A stretch of 64,000 nucleotides of DNA from Arthrobacter psychrochitiniphilus. Lineage in GTDB: Bacteria > Actinomycetota > Actinomycetes > Actinomycetales > Micrococcaceae. The notes under the pieces were generated by a model. It saw nothing but the letters and a program-made list of their open reading frames with translations, was not told where the DNA came from and searched no databases. Shown here one piece after another: positions 31,009 to 39,333 of the stretch; position 1 is the first letter of the stretch, and each line of letters starts with the position of its first letter. A program made the translations under genes and the position numbers. The stretch covers positions 57,446 through 121,445 of the forward strand of contig NZ_QHLZ01000010.1 in assembly GCF_003185915.1 (NCBI RefSeq). Reading direction: 5' to 3'.

Positions 31009-31215
31009 GCTTCAACTTTGTCGTGGATGCTCGGATGATTCATCGGTCCGTGGTGGGTAAACGGAAGCGCTCGCTCCACCCATGGTGGGAGTTGCCAGCC
31101 CGCACAGCCCACGCAAAGCGGCGCCGGTGTTCGCTGGGAGTAAAGAATCGACCAAGAAAATTCCGTCCCTGCGCTGCCACGAACTAAGCTGATGGGGTAG
31201 GCCAAGGACGACGCT

Positions 31216-31248
31216 GCAGCACCTGCCCCGACTCGGGGCAGGTGCTGC
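31216..31248. promoter_or_regulatory. 33-bp perfect palindrome upstream of etfB
   Basis: Arms GCAGCACCTGCCCCGA and its exact complement around one central C, ending 34 bp before the etfB start codon. It lies between divergent genes, so it is not an ordinary operon terminator. It may act as an operator, a leader hairpin or a terminator-like attenuator. Confidence 0.65.
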
Positions 31249-31281
31249 GCGAACCATCCGTCCATGACACAAAGGACAGCA

Positions 31282-32088
31282 GTGGAAAATTCAGCACTGA
31301 ATATTGTCGTACTGGTCAAATATGTGCCAGATGCGCAATTTGACCGTCAGCTCTCCGGAGCTGCTCACGCGCTAGATCGCAGTGAGAGCATCCTTTCCGA
31401 ACTCGATGAATATGCCTTGGAAGCAGCGCTTGCGCTGACCGATGCACGGGGTGGAGTTAAGGGTGGAAACACTGTTACGGCGCTCACCGTTGGGCCGGCA
31501 TCGGCTGCTGTGGCAGTGAAGAAGTCGCTGCAGATCGGGGCAACACAGGGATTGCATGTGTGCGATGATGCACTCGCAGGCTCCGATGCCTGGGCAACCT
31601 CCCTGGTTTTGGCGGCCGCCATCAAGTCCTTGGGGCCGGTTGACATGGTCATTACGGGCATGGCGTCCACCGACGGTGAGACCTCCATTGTTCCGGCGCA
31701 GCTTTCGGCGCGTCTGGGCCTGCCACAGATCACCTTCGCTTCGGCGCTGGAGGTTGACGGGAACACTGTCACCGCCCGCCGTGACGGCGATGAATTCTCT
31801 GAGGAAATTCAGGCCACCCTCCCGGCGCTGGTTTCGGTGACCGATCAGGCCAACGATCCCCGCTACCCCAACTTCAAGGGCATTCTTGCTGCGAAGAAGA
31901 AGAAGGTGACCACGGTGTCCCTGACGGATCTAGGGATCTCGGCGGACGCCGTTGGACATGCCGGATCTTTGACCAAGGTGACGGCGGCTGCTGAGCGCCC
32001 CGCGCGCACAGCTGGCACCATCATCACCGATGCGGGCGACGCCGGCATCCAGCTCGTTGACTTCCTGGCCGCTGCGAAACTGATCTAA
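31282..32088 (+). CDS. etfB: electron transfer flavoprotein beta subunit
   Basis: ETF small subunit of 268 residues. It accepts electrons from acyl-CoA dehydrogenases together with EtfA. The family features are NIVVLVKYVPDAQ, the AMP/adenine-binding region, MVITGMASTDGETSIVPAQL and the C-terminal RYPNFKGILAAKKK that recognises partner dehydrogenases. GTG 31282 is preferred, with AAAGGA 6 bases before it; the ATG at 31264 has no ribosome site. It is followed 12 bp later by etfA. Confidence 0.95.
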   Translation: MENSALNIVVLVKYVPDAQFDRQLSGAAHALDRSESILSELDEYALEAALALTDARGGVKGGNTVTALTVGPASAAVAVKKSLQIGATQGLHVCDDALAGSDAWATSLVLAAAIKSLGPVDMVITGMASTDGETSIVPAQLSARLGLPQITFASALEVDGNTVTARRDGDEFSEEIQATLPALVSVTDQANDPRYPNFKGILAAKKKKVTTVSLTDLGISADAVGHAGSLTKVTAAAERPARTAGTIITDAGDAGIQLVDFLAAAKLI

Positions 32089-32100
32089 GGAACCCATTTT

Positions 32101-33069
32101 ATGAGTGCAATTGTTGTTTACATTGATCAGCTGGATGCTCCGGGCAAACTTTCCACCACCGTCCGCCAGCTGCTGACCTTGGCCCGCGGCGCCGGCGAGC
32201 CGGTGGCCGTGGTGGCCGGGCCTGTCGCTGCCGACGTGCTGGCAGATCTGGGCGTTTATGGCGTGACCCGCGTGCTCTACTCCGAGCAGGCCGAGCTGGG
32301 CCAGTACCTGGTGGCGCCCAAGGCCGATCTCCTCGCCCAGGCCGCAGCAGCCGTTTCCGCCAGCGCCGTGCTGGTCGACAACGGCGCCGCGGGCAAGGAG
32401 ATCGCTGCACGCACCGCCGTGGCCCTGAACGCTGGCGTCATCACCGATGCTGTCTCCGTGACGTACGACGGCGGTACCTTGGTTGCGCACAAATCGATCC
32501 TTGCCGGGTCCTGGACTGTGCAGGCGCAGGCGGTTTCTGCCGTGTCCGTCATCAGCGTCAAGGCTCACAGTGTTGAGGCTGGCGCTGCGGCTGAGGCAAC
32601 TTCCCCGGCTGTCGAGGCAGTGGACGTGGCTTTCGCACCGGCAAGTCTGGGTGCGCGTGTTGTTTCACGCACCCCGCGCGCAGCCTCTGGCCGACCCGAG
32701 CTGGAGGATGCACGCATCATTGTGGCCGGTGGCCGCGGCGTGGACGGTGACTTTAGCCCGATCGAGGAACTTGCGGACGTGCTGGGCGCAGCCGTGGGCG
32801 CCTCACGTGCGGCCACTGACGCGGGCTGGATCTCCCATGCCTCACAGGTTGGCCAGACCGGGAAGAAGGTGTCCCCGCAGCTGTACATTTCGGTGGGCAT
32901 TTCCGGAGCCATTCAGCAGAAGGCCGGCATGCAGACCTCGAAGCTGATTGTGGCCGTGAATAAGGACTCCGAGTCGCCGATCTTTGAGATTGCCGACTTC
33001 GGCATTGTGGGCGACCTCTTCAAGGTGCTCCCGCAGGCCGTGGAAGAGATCAAGAAGCGCCGCGCCTAG
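32101..33069 (+). CDS. etfA: electron transfer flavoprotein alpha subunit
   Basis: FAD-binding ETF large subunit of 322 residues. The C-terminal FAD domain is clear: [50 protein letters not shown] and [20 protein letters not shown]. It pairs with etfB to carry electrons from acyl-CoA dehydrogenases such as the valine-pathway enzyme at 14.3 kb. The operon ends in a very long hairpin at 33114-33179. Confidence 0.96.
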   Translation: MSAIVVYIDQLDAPGKLSTTVRQLLTLARGAGEPVAVVAGPVAADVLADLGVYGVTRVLYSEQAELGQYLVAPKADLLAQAAAAVSASAVLVDNGAAGKEIAARTAVALNAGVITDAVSVTYDGGTLVAHKSILAGSWTVQAQAVSAVSVISVKAHSVEAGAAAEATSPAVEAVDVAFAPASLGARVVSRTPRAASGRPELEDARIIVAGGRGVDGDFSPIEELADVLGAAVGASRAATDAGWISHASQVGQTGKKVSPQLYISVGISGAIQQKAGMQTSKLIVAVNKDSESPIFEIADFGIVGDLFKVLPQAVEEIKKRRA

Positions 33070-33113
33070 CTGCCGCGTCCCGGGGGGCGCGTGCTCCTTG
33101 CCAGCGCACCGGG

Positions 33114-33183
33114 AAATGCCGCCGTTTGACGTACATGCCAGGGCTCAAACCCTGGCATTTACGTCAAACGGCGGCATTTTTGC
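33114..33183 (+). terminator. terminator hairpin with 30-bp arms after etfA
   Basis: Arms 33114-33143 and 33150-33179 pair at 29 of 30 positions around CTCAAA, and the right arm ends in TTTTT. Arms this long suggest a palindromic intergenic repeat serving as terminator. Confidence 0.88.
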
Positions 33184-33191
33184 TTTCTAAA

Positions 33192-34040
33192 TATGACCTT
33201 CTTGGCCAAAACCACCGCAAGTTGGCCACCTGGGAACGGAAGGGGCTGCTGGTTCGGGTGCGGCGGGGAATTTATGTTGATTCCGCACAGTGAGGCACAC
33301 TATCGGCCAGAGAACGCTACGGGGTCATCAGACACATTGGTTCATGAACGGAAGGCATTTTGCGGTGTGGGCCGTTTCTGGTCACAGACAAGCTCAGCAC
33401 CACCATGGAGCTCATAGACACCTTGGCCTTTCCCTATGCTGTTGCTGTCTGTGACTCAAGCCTGCATCCTCCCGGTAACTCGTGGAATAGAAACATCTTT
33501 CGCACGCCCAATTCGCCGCCCTTTGACCACTGGCCGGCATGGGCTCCGGAGGTGCCCCAAGGAATGCCATTGACAGTGGAGGAATTGCGGACCGCGGCAT
33601 TCCAGCTGCATAGTAGGGCTGCTCAACAAAGAACATTGAAGGTCATTGAATTTGCTTCGGCCTTATCCGGCTCGGCCTGGGAGTCACTAAGCCGGGTAAA
33701 GATGTTCCAACTGGGGTTTCCCATCCCGATTCTGCAGAAGTCGTTTGTGCTCCGAAATGGAAAGAAGGCAAAAGCAGACTTTTGGTTCCAGGAGCAACGG
33801 ATCGTTGGAGAGTTTGATGGGCGGGGCAAGTATCTCCGTGCCAATTGGGGTGGTGGGCTCACCCTGCAGGAGCGAATCATGGCTGAAAAGGTGCGTGAAA
33901 ACCAGATCCGGTCACAGGGCGTGGGATTCGCCAGATGGGACTGGAAGGAACTCATGAACACGGAGACATTGGCGAGCATTTTGCGCCAGGCAGGGCTGCG
34001 CCAGAGCCGGCCCATGACAGGGCCATGGGGCATTTGCTGA
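33192..34040 (+). pseudogene. decayed DUF559/AbiEi-like protein gene
   Basis: One reading frame gives YDLLGQNHRKLATWERKGLL and then VRVRRGIYVDSAQ, the usual N-terminus of a common actinobacterial protein family (AbiEi-like winged helix plus endonuclease-like C-terminus). TGA codons interrupt it at 33291 and 33345. The frame then continues to TGA 34038 with AESLSRVKM-like and QERIVGEFDGRGKY blocks and RWDWKELMN, the conserved C-terminal part. The middle segment that normally follows the N-terminal domain is mostly missing. A 226-residue fragment from 33360 is open but lacks a credible start. Confidence 0.75.
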
Positions 34041-34053
34041 AATGCTGCGGAAA

Positions 34054-34860
34054 CTAGGTGCGGGGGACCGATGCCGTGGCGATCATGGCGTCCGAATTCA
34101 TCTCAATTCGAGGGCCCACGGACTTAATGAAGTCGCGCCGGACGCGGGCGATTGCTTCAGGGTCGCGGGGCAGCAAAGTGCGCCATCCACTGCCCATGAC
34201 AAGGTTCCACGCCATGGCGTCGTCCACGGTCAGGGTCAAGGGGTGCAAAGAAACGGAGACGTCTTCAAAGCCCCGCTGATCCAGCCAGGCGGTGAACTTT
34301 TCCACTGAGTTAATACGGGCCATGTTCTGATTAGGCAACGGAACCACACCAGCCAAGCGGGGACGTTCCTTGATGGCAGCCTCCAGGATGCGGGCGGCGA
34401 ATGGTTCCAGCGCTCCCTCGATCCAACTACTCATGACTATGCGACCGCCCGGACGCAGCATGGAGGCCAGGTGTTCCACACCGGCTTCCATATCGGCGAA
34501 GAAGAACATGCTGTACGAGCACAGGACGGCGTCGAAGGTGCGGTGCCCGCGCCATTCGGTGACGTCGGCCTCGGTCAAAGTGGTGTTGAGGATGCCGCGT
34601 TCGCCCAGATTTGCCGCGGCGATCCGCAGCAGCCCGGTGGAGAGGTCAACGCCGTCGACCGTTCCTGTGGGGCCCACAGCCAAGGCGGCCGGGAGGGTTG
34701 CCGCTCCGGTTCCACAACACGCGTCAAGGACCTTCTCACCGGGTGCCAGGACGGCGGCGGCTGCCACATCGCGGCCCATAGGGTCCCAGAGCTTGTCCGC
34801 CCAGGCCTCAAATTGCAGGGCTCCGTCGGTGAACGCCAGGCCAGGATCGCGAGCGGACAT
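34054..34860 (-). CDS. class I SAM-dependent methyltransferase
   Basis: Methyltransferase of 268 residues with the UbiE/COQ5-like fold. Motif I is VLDACCGTGAATLPAA, the acidic residue of motif II is in VDGVDLSTG, and the later motifs are FDAVLCSYSMFFF and LRPGGRIVMSSW. The C-terminal 110 residues are a family-specific cap. ATG 34860 follows TGGAGGT on the minus strand. The substrate is unknown, and neighbouring genes give no hint. Confidence 0.88.
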   Translation of the reverse strand: MSARDPGLAFTDGALQFEAWADKLWDPMGRDVAAAAVLAPGEKVLDACCGTGAATLPAALAVGPTGTVDGVDLSTGLLRIAAANLGERGILNTTLTEADVTEWRGHRTFDAVLCSYSMFFFADMEAGVEHLASMLRPGGRIVMSSWIEGALEPFAARILEAAIKERPRLAGVVPLPNQNMARINSVEKFTAWLDQRGFEDVSVSLHPLTLTVDDAMAWNLVMGSGWRTLLPRDPEAIARVRRDFIKSVGPRIEMNSDAMIATASVPRT

Positions 34861-34937
34861 GCGTACCTCCAGTGGATCGAAAGAATCAGTAAAAGTTCTA
34901 TGGTGCAGCTGTCGGGGAGTCCGGCAGCGGATCAGGG

Positions 34938-35420
34938 CTAGGCCTGGATTTGCGCGCCGGCGAATCCGTTTTGGCGCCAGGCTTCAAAGACTGCAATGGA
35001 GGCGGCGTTGGCCAAATTCAGGGAGCGCAGGGCCGGCAACATGGGCAAACGGACGCGGGCCGTGATGTGCGGATCGGCCTTGACGTCCTCGGGAAGACCG
35101 TCAGATTCGCGACCAAACATCAACACATCTCCCGGCTGGTAGGCGATGTCCGTGTAGCTGGCTTCGCCGTCTGAGGTGAAGGCGAAAACTCGTTCAGGGG
35201 CAAGCGCGGTCCACGCCGCTTCGAGGGATGTGTGGACTGTGACAACGGCGAGATCATGATAATCCAGGCCGGCACGGCGCAATTTGGCGTCGGAAAAGTC
35301 GAATCCCAACGGCTCCACTAGGTGCAGTTCGGAGCCGGTAATGGCGGCTAATCGGATGGCATTGCCAGTGTTGCCAGGGATCTCGGGCGTCAGGAAGAGG
35401 ATGCGAAACACGTATTTCAT
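34938..35420 (-). CDS. trmL: tRNA (cytidine/uridine-34 2'-O)-methyltransferase
   Basis: SPOUT-fold enzyme of 160 residues that methylates the ribose of the wobble nucleotide in tRNA-Leu. The three SPOUT motifs are present: PEIPGNTGNAIRLAA, DVLMFGRESDGLPE and RLPMLPALRSLNLANAASI, with the deep-knot SAM site. Length and order match TrmL/YibK. The gene stands alone, 77 bp upstream of the methyltransferase gene on the same strand. Confidence 0.93.
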   Translation of the reverse strand: MKYVFRILFLTPEIPGNTGNAIRLAAITGSELHLVEPLGFDFSDAKLRRAGLDYHDLAVVTVHTSLEAAWTALAPERVFAFTSDGEASYTDIAYQPGDVLMFGRESDGLPEDVKADPHITARVRLPMLPALRSLNLANAASIAVFEAWRQNGFAGAQIQA

Positions 35421-35497
35421 ACTACCGCCCGGGGCCGGCGTGGACTGACCCGCGCACCTAGTTTCACTTGCGGGGTTGGGCCAGCAGGGGCGGGCGG

Positions 35498-36478
35498 CTA
35501 GTACATGCCACCAATGAGCCGGTCCAGAACGTGCAAATCCACCACGTTGGGGGAGGGCCCGGAGCTTAGAAACTGTTTGACCTCGCGCACAAACCGGGCT
35601 GCATTGGCAACGTTGAGTGCGTTGGAGCCGTCCGGTTCGGTGCCGCGGGCGTAGTCGATGACAGGCTCAAACAGGTTTCCGGTGTTGCTATGTACACAGA
35701 CCCAGGCAGTGACGTTGCACTCCGGGAACAGTTCTTGGAACCCCCGGGCGGCGGCGATCAGTTGTGGCGGCGAGGCCACTTTGCTGCCGTGGAGCAGCAC
35801 GTTGCCATCCCAGCGGAACGCCCCTTCCGGCACCAGCATGGAACCAATGATGGCGATCCGGTAGCCGGAGACCAGAACATGATCCAAGTAACCGTTGCTG
35901 TGTGGAGCGCTCAAGCCGTTGATGAGCCTGGCGGCCGGAATAGCCGGCTGGATCTGCTGCATGATGAGCTGGGCCGTGCGGGCCTCGCGGGCCAGCCGGG
36001 ACGCGGCACCGAAAACGCCACGCTTGCGGGGTGCACCATGGACGGGCTGGGCTGCTGTGGGGCGGGGCATGATGGGGGATTCCCCGGGTGCCAGGTCCTC
36101 AAATGCCGGAACATATACCGCCGGATCTCCGGCAGTATTGCGCTGCTTCTGTTGACGCTGCGCCGTGAATCCACTGAATCCGCCAGTGCTCCCAGAAGTT
36201 CCCCGGTAGCTCTCGCGTGCTTGTGCGTGGGTGCTGGCTTTAGAGGCAGGCGAGGACGAAGGCCCAGTTGCGCCGTAGGACTTGTCGTACGCACTGCGTT
36301 TGTCCGGATTAGCCAGAACTTCATAGGCCTGCGTGATTTGCCGGAACATGGCAGGATCTCCGCCCCGATCAGGATGCGCAATCCGGGCGGCCTTACGGTA
36401 GGCGATTTTGATATCGCGTTCAGTGGCAGTGCGCGGCAGTCCAAGGACTTGGTAATGCGTGAGGAACTTCTCGCTCAC
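35498..36478 (-). CDS. J-domain protein with NERD-like region
   Basis: Protein of 326 residues. The N-terminal J domain (about 1-65) has the HPD motif in ARIAHPDRGGD and would stimulate an Hsp70 partner. A low-complexity linker (about 70-160) follows. The C-terminal half contains YLDHVLVSGYRIAIIGSMLV and FRWDGNVLLHGSK, which resembles a NERD-type nuclease-related domain; this resemblance is by eye. GTG 36478 (VSEKFLTHYQVLGL) with AAAGG upstream is preferred to the longer reading to 36532. It is divergent from the lipoprotein gene. Confidence 0.83.
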   Translation of the reverse strand: MSEKFLTHYQVLGLPRTATERDIKIAYRKAARIAHPDRGGDPAMFRQITQAYEVLANPDKRSAYDKSYGATGPSSSPASKASTHAQARESYRGTSGSTGGFSGFTAQRQQKQRNTAGDPAVYVPAFEDLAPGESPIMPRPTAAQPVHGAPRKRGVFGAASRLAREARTAQLIMQQIQPAIPAARLINGLSAPHSNGYLDHVLVSGYRIAIIGSMLVPEGAFRWDGNVLLHGSKVASPPQLIAAARGFQELFPECNVTAWVCVHSNTGNLFEPVIDYARGTEPDGSNALNVANAARFVREVKQFLSSGPSPNVVDLHVLDRLIGGMY

Positions 36479-36553
36479 TGGTGGCCTTTCGCTAGCCCGG
36501 TTAAGCCAAAAGAACAGTCTAACTGCCCACACCGGAGGACCAATTTATCTTGT

Positions 36554-36589
36554 ATCGGTGCAGTGATCGGTGCAGTGATCGGTACAGTG
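36554..36589. repeat. three 12-bp tandem repeats in front of a lipoprotein gene
   Basis: ATCGGTGCAGTG occurs twice exactly and a third time with one change. The array ends 5 bp before the GTG start of the lipoprotein, so it covers the leader and ribosome-binding region. Confidence 0.9.
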
Positions 36590-36594
36590 GGGTT

Positions 36595-37323
36595 GTGATT
36601 CTTAGAACTCAAAAGTGGGGGACGGTGGCAACCGCTGCCCTGCTGCTCGCTGTCCTGTCCGGTAGCACCGCTGCCCTGTCCGGTTGCACCATTGCCATTC
36701 CAGAGCCGGCGCCCACTGACGTGGAAACCACGGTGGCTCCCACCTACGCCCCGCCCTCCGTGCTGGCAGGCCACGATGCTGGCGCCGTTGCCGCCGCGCC
36801 CATGACCTTTGAAGCAGGTAAAACGCTGCAGTTTGGTGAACCGGTGAGCTTCGCCGATGCACTGGGCCAGCCCACCGAAGGTTCTATGAGCACGCCTGGG
36901 CCGCCGGAATGGAAAATACTCAAAAACAATGTGGCAGGCCAGAGCCAATACAGCAACGCAGGCGGCTGCTTGCTGGCGTATTGGACCACGAGCAACCAGG
37001 GACCGCTCATTGAAGCAGGCGACGACAAAACCTCCACCACCGAGCTCATGAAGTACTTGATCCCGTCCGTGACGGAGTCCTCACTGCATGAAACCACGCT
37101 GCCGTGGGCTGGGGAGCCAGGGGCGAAGAGCCCGGGCATTTCCTTCCTGGCGTTCAACACTAAGGCCGCGAAGGGCGTCATGGCCAGCACTTTCTGGGCG
37201 CGGTTGCTCGGTAATGCAGACACCGGTCTGGTGGCCACGCTGGCCTGCCCCACGGACGCGCTGCTCACGGCAACCACCCCGAAAATGATGGCGAAATTGT
37301 CGGTGGCTCCGCCGTCGAACTAG
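36595..37323 (+). CDS. putative lipoprotein of unknown function
   Basis: Secreted protein of 242 residues. The signal peptide ends in the lipobox LSGC with the lipidated cysteine at residue 31. A Pro/Thr-rich linker follows, then a globular part (from about 65) without a motif I recognise; GGCLLAYWTTSNQG and ATLACPTDALL contain two cysteines that could form a disulfide. GTG 36595 is chosen because it places the signal peptide at the very start. The tandem repeat upstream may influence its expression. Confidence 0.8.
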   Translation: MILRTQKWGTVATAALLLAVLSGSTAALSGCTIAIPEPAPTDVETTVAPTYAPPSVLAGHDAGAVAAAPMTFEAGKTLQFGEPVSFADALGQPTEGSMSTPGPPEWKILKNNVAGQSQYSNAGGCLLAYWTTSNQGPLIEAGDDKTSTTELMKYLIPSVTESSLHETTLPWAGEPGAKSPGISFLAFNTKAAKGVMASTFWARLLGNADTGLVATLACPTDALLTATTPKMMAKLSVAPPSN

Positions 37324-37378
37324 GGCGCACCTCGAGGTAAGCATTGCCCTCTACCGCGTTTTCGGCCAGAGTGGGCCC

Positions 37379-38497
37379 ATGACCCAATTTCAGATCAATA
37401 AGACTGATCCGGCACGCACGCGGCTCATCGAGATGACTCCTGCGGACTATGCGGCAACCATGGGCGAGGGTGATGTTTTGGTGCGGGTGGACCGCTTCGG
37501 GCTGTCCTCGAACAACATCACCTACGTGGTACTGGGCGACCGCATGGACTATTGGCAGTTCTTCCCCGCCGCACCAGAACCAGGGGACGATGCCGCGGGT
37601 GCTGACGGGTGGGGTTTGATGCCGGTGTGGGGCTTTGGGGATGTAGTGGAGTCCCGGTGCGCCAATCTGGAGGTAGGCGAGCGGCTATTCGGCTACTTCC
37701 CTCCGGCCACGCATCTGCTCATGCACCCCGACGCCGCACGCCCTGCAGTGAGCCCGGTGGTTGACGTCTCTGCGCACCGTGCGGAGCTTCCGACCACCTA
37801 TAACACGTACCAGCGGGTGTTGCAGGAACCGGACTACGATCCGGCCGATGACGATCTACGAATATTGCTGAACCCGTTGCAGACCACCGCCTGGGCGCTC
37901 CGTGAACAACTGCGGGACGCCGCATGGTTCGCGGCGGAGCAGGTGGTCATCGTCTCGGCGTCTTCCAAGACCGGCATAGGCCTGGCCCGGGCGCTGAAAC
38001 AGGATGAGAGTGCTCCTGCGATCATTGGGATCACAGCACCCAAGAACCGCGACTTCGTCATGGGGCTCGGGCTCTACGACCAGGTTGTGAGCTACGACGA
38101 GATCGAGGAATCGCTCTCCCACCGGCCCAGCGCCGTCGTCGACATGGCAGGTAGCGGCGATGTGCTCGGCCGAGTGCATCGCCACCTCGGGGACGCAATG
38201 CTCCACTCAATCAACGTGGGCCTGACGCACTGGGACCAGGCCGGTGGTGGGACAGGCATAATCCGTGAACGCAGCGAGATGTTCTTTGCCCCCGGGGTTT
38301 TCCAGAAACGGATGAAGCAGTGGGGTGCCGCAGAGTTCAACCGGGTGACCCAGGAGTTCCTGCGCAGTGCCTTTACCGAGAGCAAGGGCTGGCTCACGAT
38401 TGAGCCCATGAACGGACTCGATGGCTTGGACGCGGGGTACGCCCTGGTTCGGGAAGGGCAGCTGGCTCCGGGTAGCGCGATCGTCGTGGCACCCTAA
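37379..38497 (+). CDS. DUF2855 family protein
   Basis: Protein of 372 residues recognised as DUF2855 from its start (LVRVDRFGLSSNNITYVVLGD, in part), MPVWGFGDVVESRC, LLNPLQTTAWALREQL and VSASSKTGIGLARAL. The order resembles a medium-chain dehydrogenase/quinone-reductase fold, with a GroES-like N-terminal part and a cofactor-binding middle domain in which SASSKTG replaces the usual glycine motif. The reaction is unknown. It converges on the pterin-type operon. Confidence 0.82.
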   Translation: MTQFQINKTDPARTRLIEMTPADYAATMGEGDVLVRVDRFGLSSNNITYVVLGDRMDYWQFFPAAPEPGDDAAGADGWGLMPVWGFGDVVESRCANLEVGERLFGYFPPATHLLMHPDAARPAVSPVVDVSAHRAELPTTYNTYQRVLQEPDYDPADDDLRILLNPLQTTAWALREQLRDAAWFAAEQVVIVSASSKTGIGLARALKQDESAPAIIGITAPKNRDFVMGLGLYDQVVSYDEIEESLSHRPSAVVDMAGSGDVLGRVHRHLGDAMLHSINVGLTHWDQAGGGTGIIRERSEMFFAPGVFQKRMKQWGAAEFNRVTQEFLRSAFTESKGWLTIEPMNGLDGLDAGYALVREGQLAPGSAIVVAP

Positions 38498-38548
38498 AAA
38501 CCCCTAAAGCGGCTCTTGGGAACGTGCGAGCAGGTGCAGCCGGGCAGA

Positions 38549-39304
38549 CTAGCCGGCGGGCCTGACGTAGCGCAGGAACAGCATGGAATCGGCCTTCAAG
38601 ATCCGGGCCAGCTCCATGCTGTGGGCAGCTTCCCCGGCCGCGCCGTGTGCAATTCGGCGGGCCGATCCGCCCACCAGCAGCGGGGAGAGGGTCACGTTCA
38701 GCTCATCCACCCGGTTGGCCGCGGCGAAACTTCCCAACAGTGTGGGCCCGCCCTCGGAATGGATGTTCTTGTAGCCGCGCTCGTTCAGCTCACCGATGAG
38801 CCGGTCCACGTCCAGGGCCTCTTCCCCGACATTGAGAACGTCGGCCACCTCCGTCAATGCCGACCGCCGCTCCTGTGATGCCGATGAGATGGTCAAAACC
38901 AGGGGACGCACGGGTGCCTTAGTGAACACTTCTAGGCCCGGATCCAAGTTCAGGGAACCGGAGACAATGGCCAGCGGAGGGTGCGGTGCCAGCCAATTCT
39001 GGTGCCGCCATGCCTGGGCCGCCGGACTCAGCAGTTCCCCGCCATAGCCTTCGGCACGGATGGTCTGGGCTCCCACCACAATGACGTCCGCGCTCTGGCG
39101 CAGCAGCGAGAACACGCGCTGGTCCCACGCATTTCCGAGCTGGCCCGAGAGCCCCTCCATGGATGCGGCACCGTCAATGCTGGAGATGAAGTTGAAGCTG
39201 ACCCACGGCCGGTTGCTCTTCCGGTTCTCCGGTGGAGCCGCCAGCAGTTCCGCTTCCAGCGCCGCCGAAGAGAGTACGGCGGGCTCGGGGAAGATCCGTT
39301 CCAT
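38549..39304 (-). CDS. pyrimidine reductase family protein (RibD C-terminal domain)
   Basis: NADPH-dependent reductase of 251 residues with only the RibD C-terminal (DHFR-like) domain and no deaminase. WVSFNFISSIDGAASMEGLS, ADVIVVGAQTIRAEGYG and SEGGPTLLGSFAAANRVDEL are typical. As I recall, the mycobacterial member Rv2671 can act as an alternative dihydrofolate reductase, which fits its place as last gene of an operon with folE and a folP-like gene. ATG 39304 follows AAAGGAG, and the gap to the folP-like gene is 29 bp. Confidence 0.85.
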   Translation of the reverse strand: MERIFPEPAVLSSAALEAELLAAPPENRKSNRPWVSFNFISSIDGAASMEGLSGQLGNAWDQRVFSLLRQSADVIVVGAQTIRAEGYGGELLSPAAQAWRHQNWLAPHPPLAIVSGSLNLDPGLEVFTKAPVRPLVLTISSASQERRSALTEVADVLNVGEEALDVDRLIGELNERGYKNIHSEGGPTLLGSFAAANRVDELNVTLSPLLVGGSARRIAHGAAGEAAHSMELARILKADSMLFLRYVRPAG

Positions 39305-39333
39305 GGTGGCTGGCTCCTTTAGTTGCTGCGCGT

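Noticed and set aside
33360..34040. intact 226-residue toxin-antitoxin or nuclease gene
   Set aside because: The upstream coding sequence in the same frame has two stops and the start region lacks a ribosome site, so it is better read as the tail of a pseudogene.
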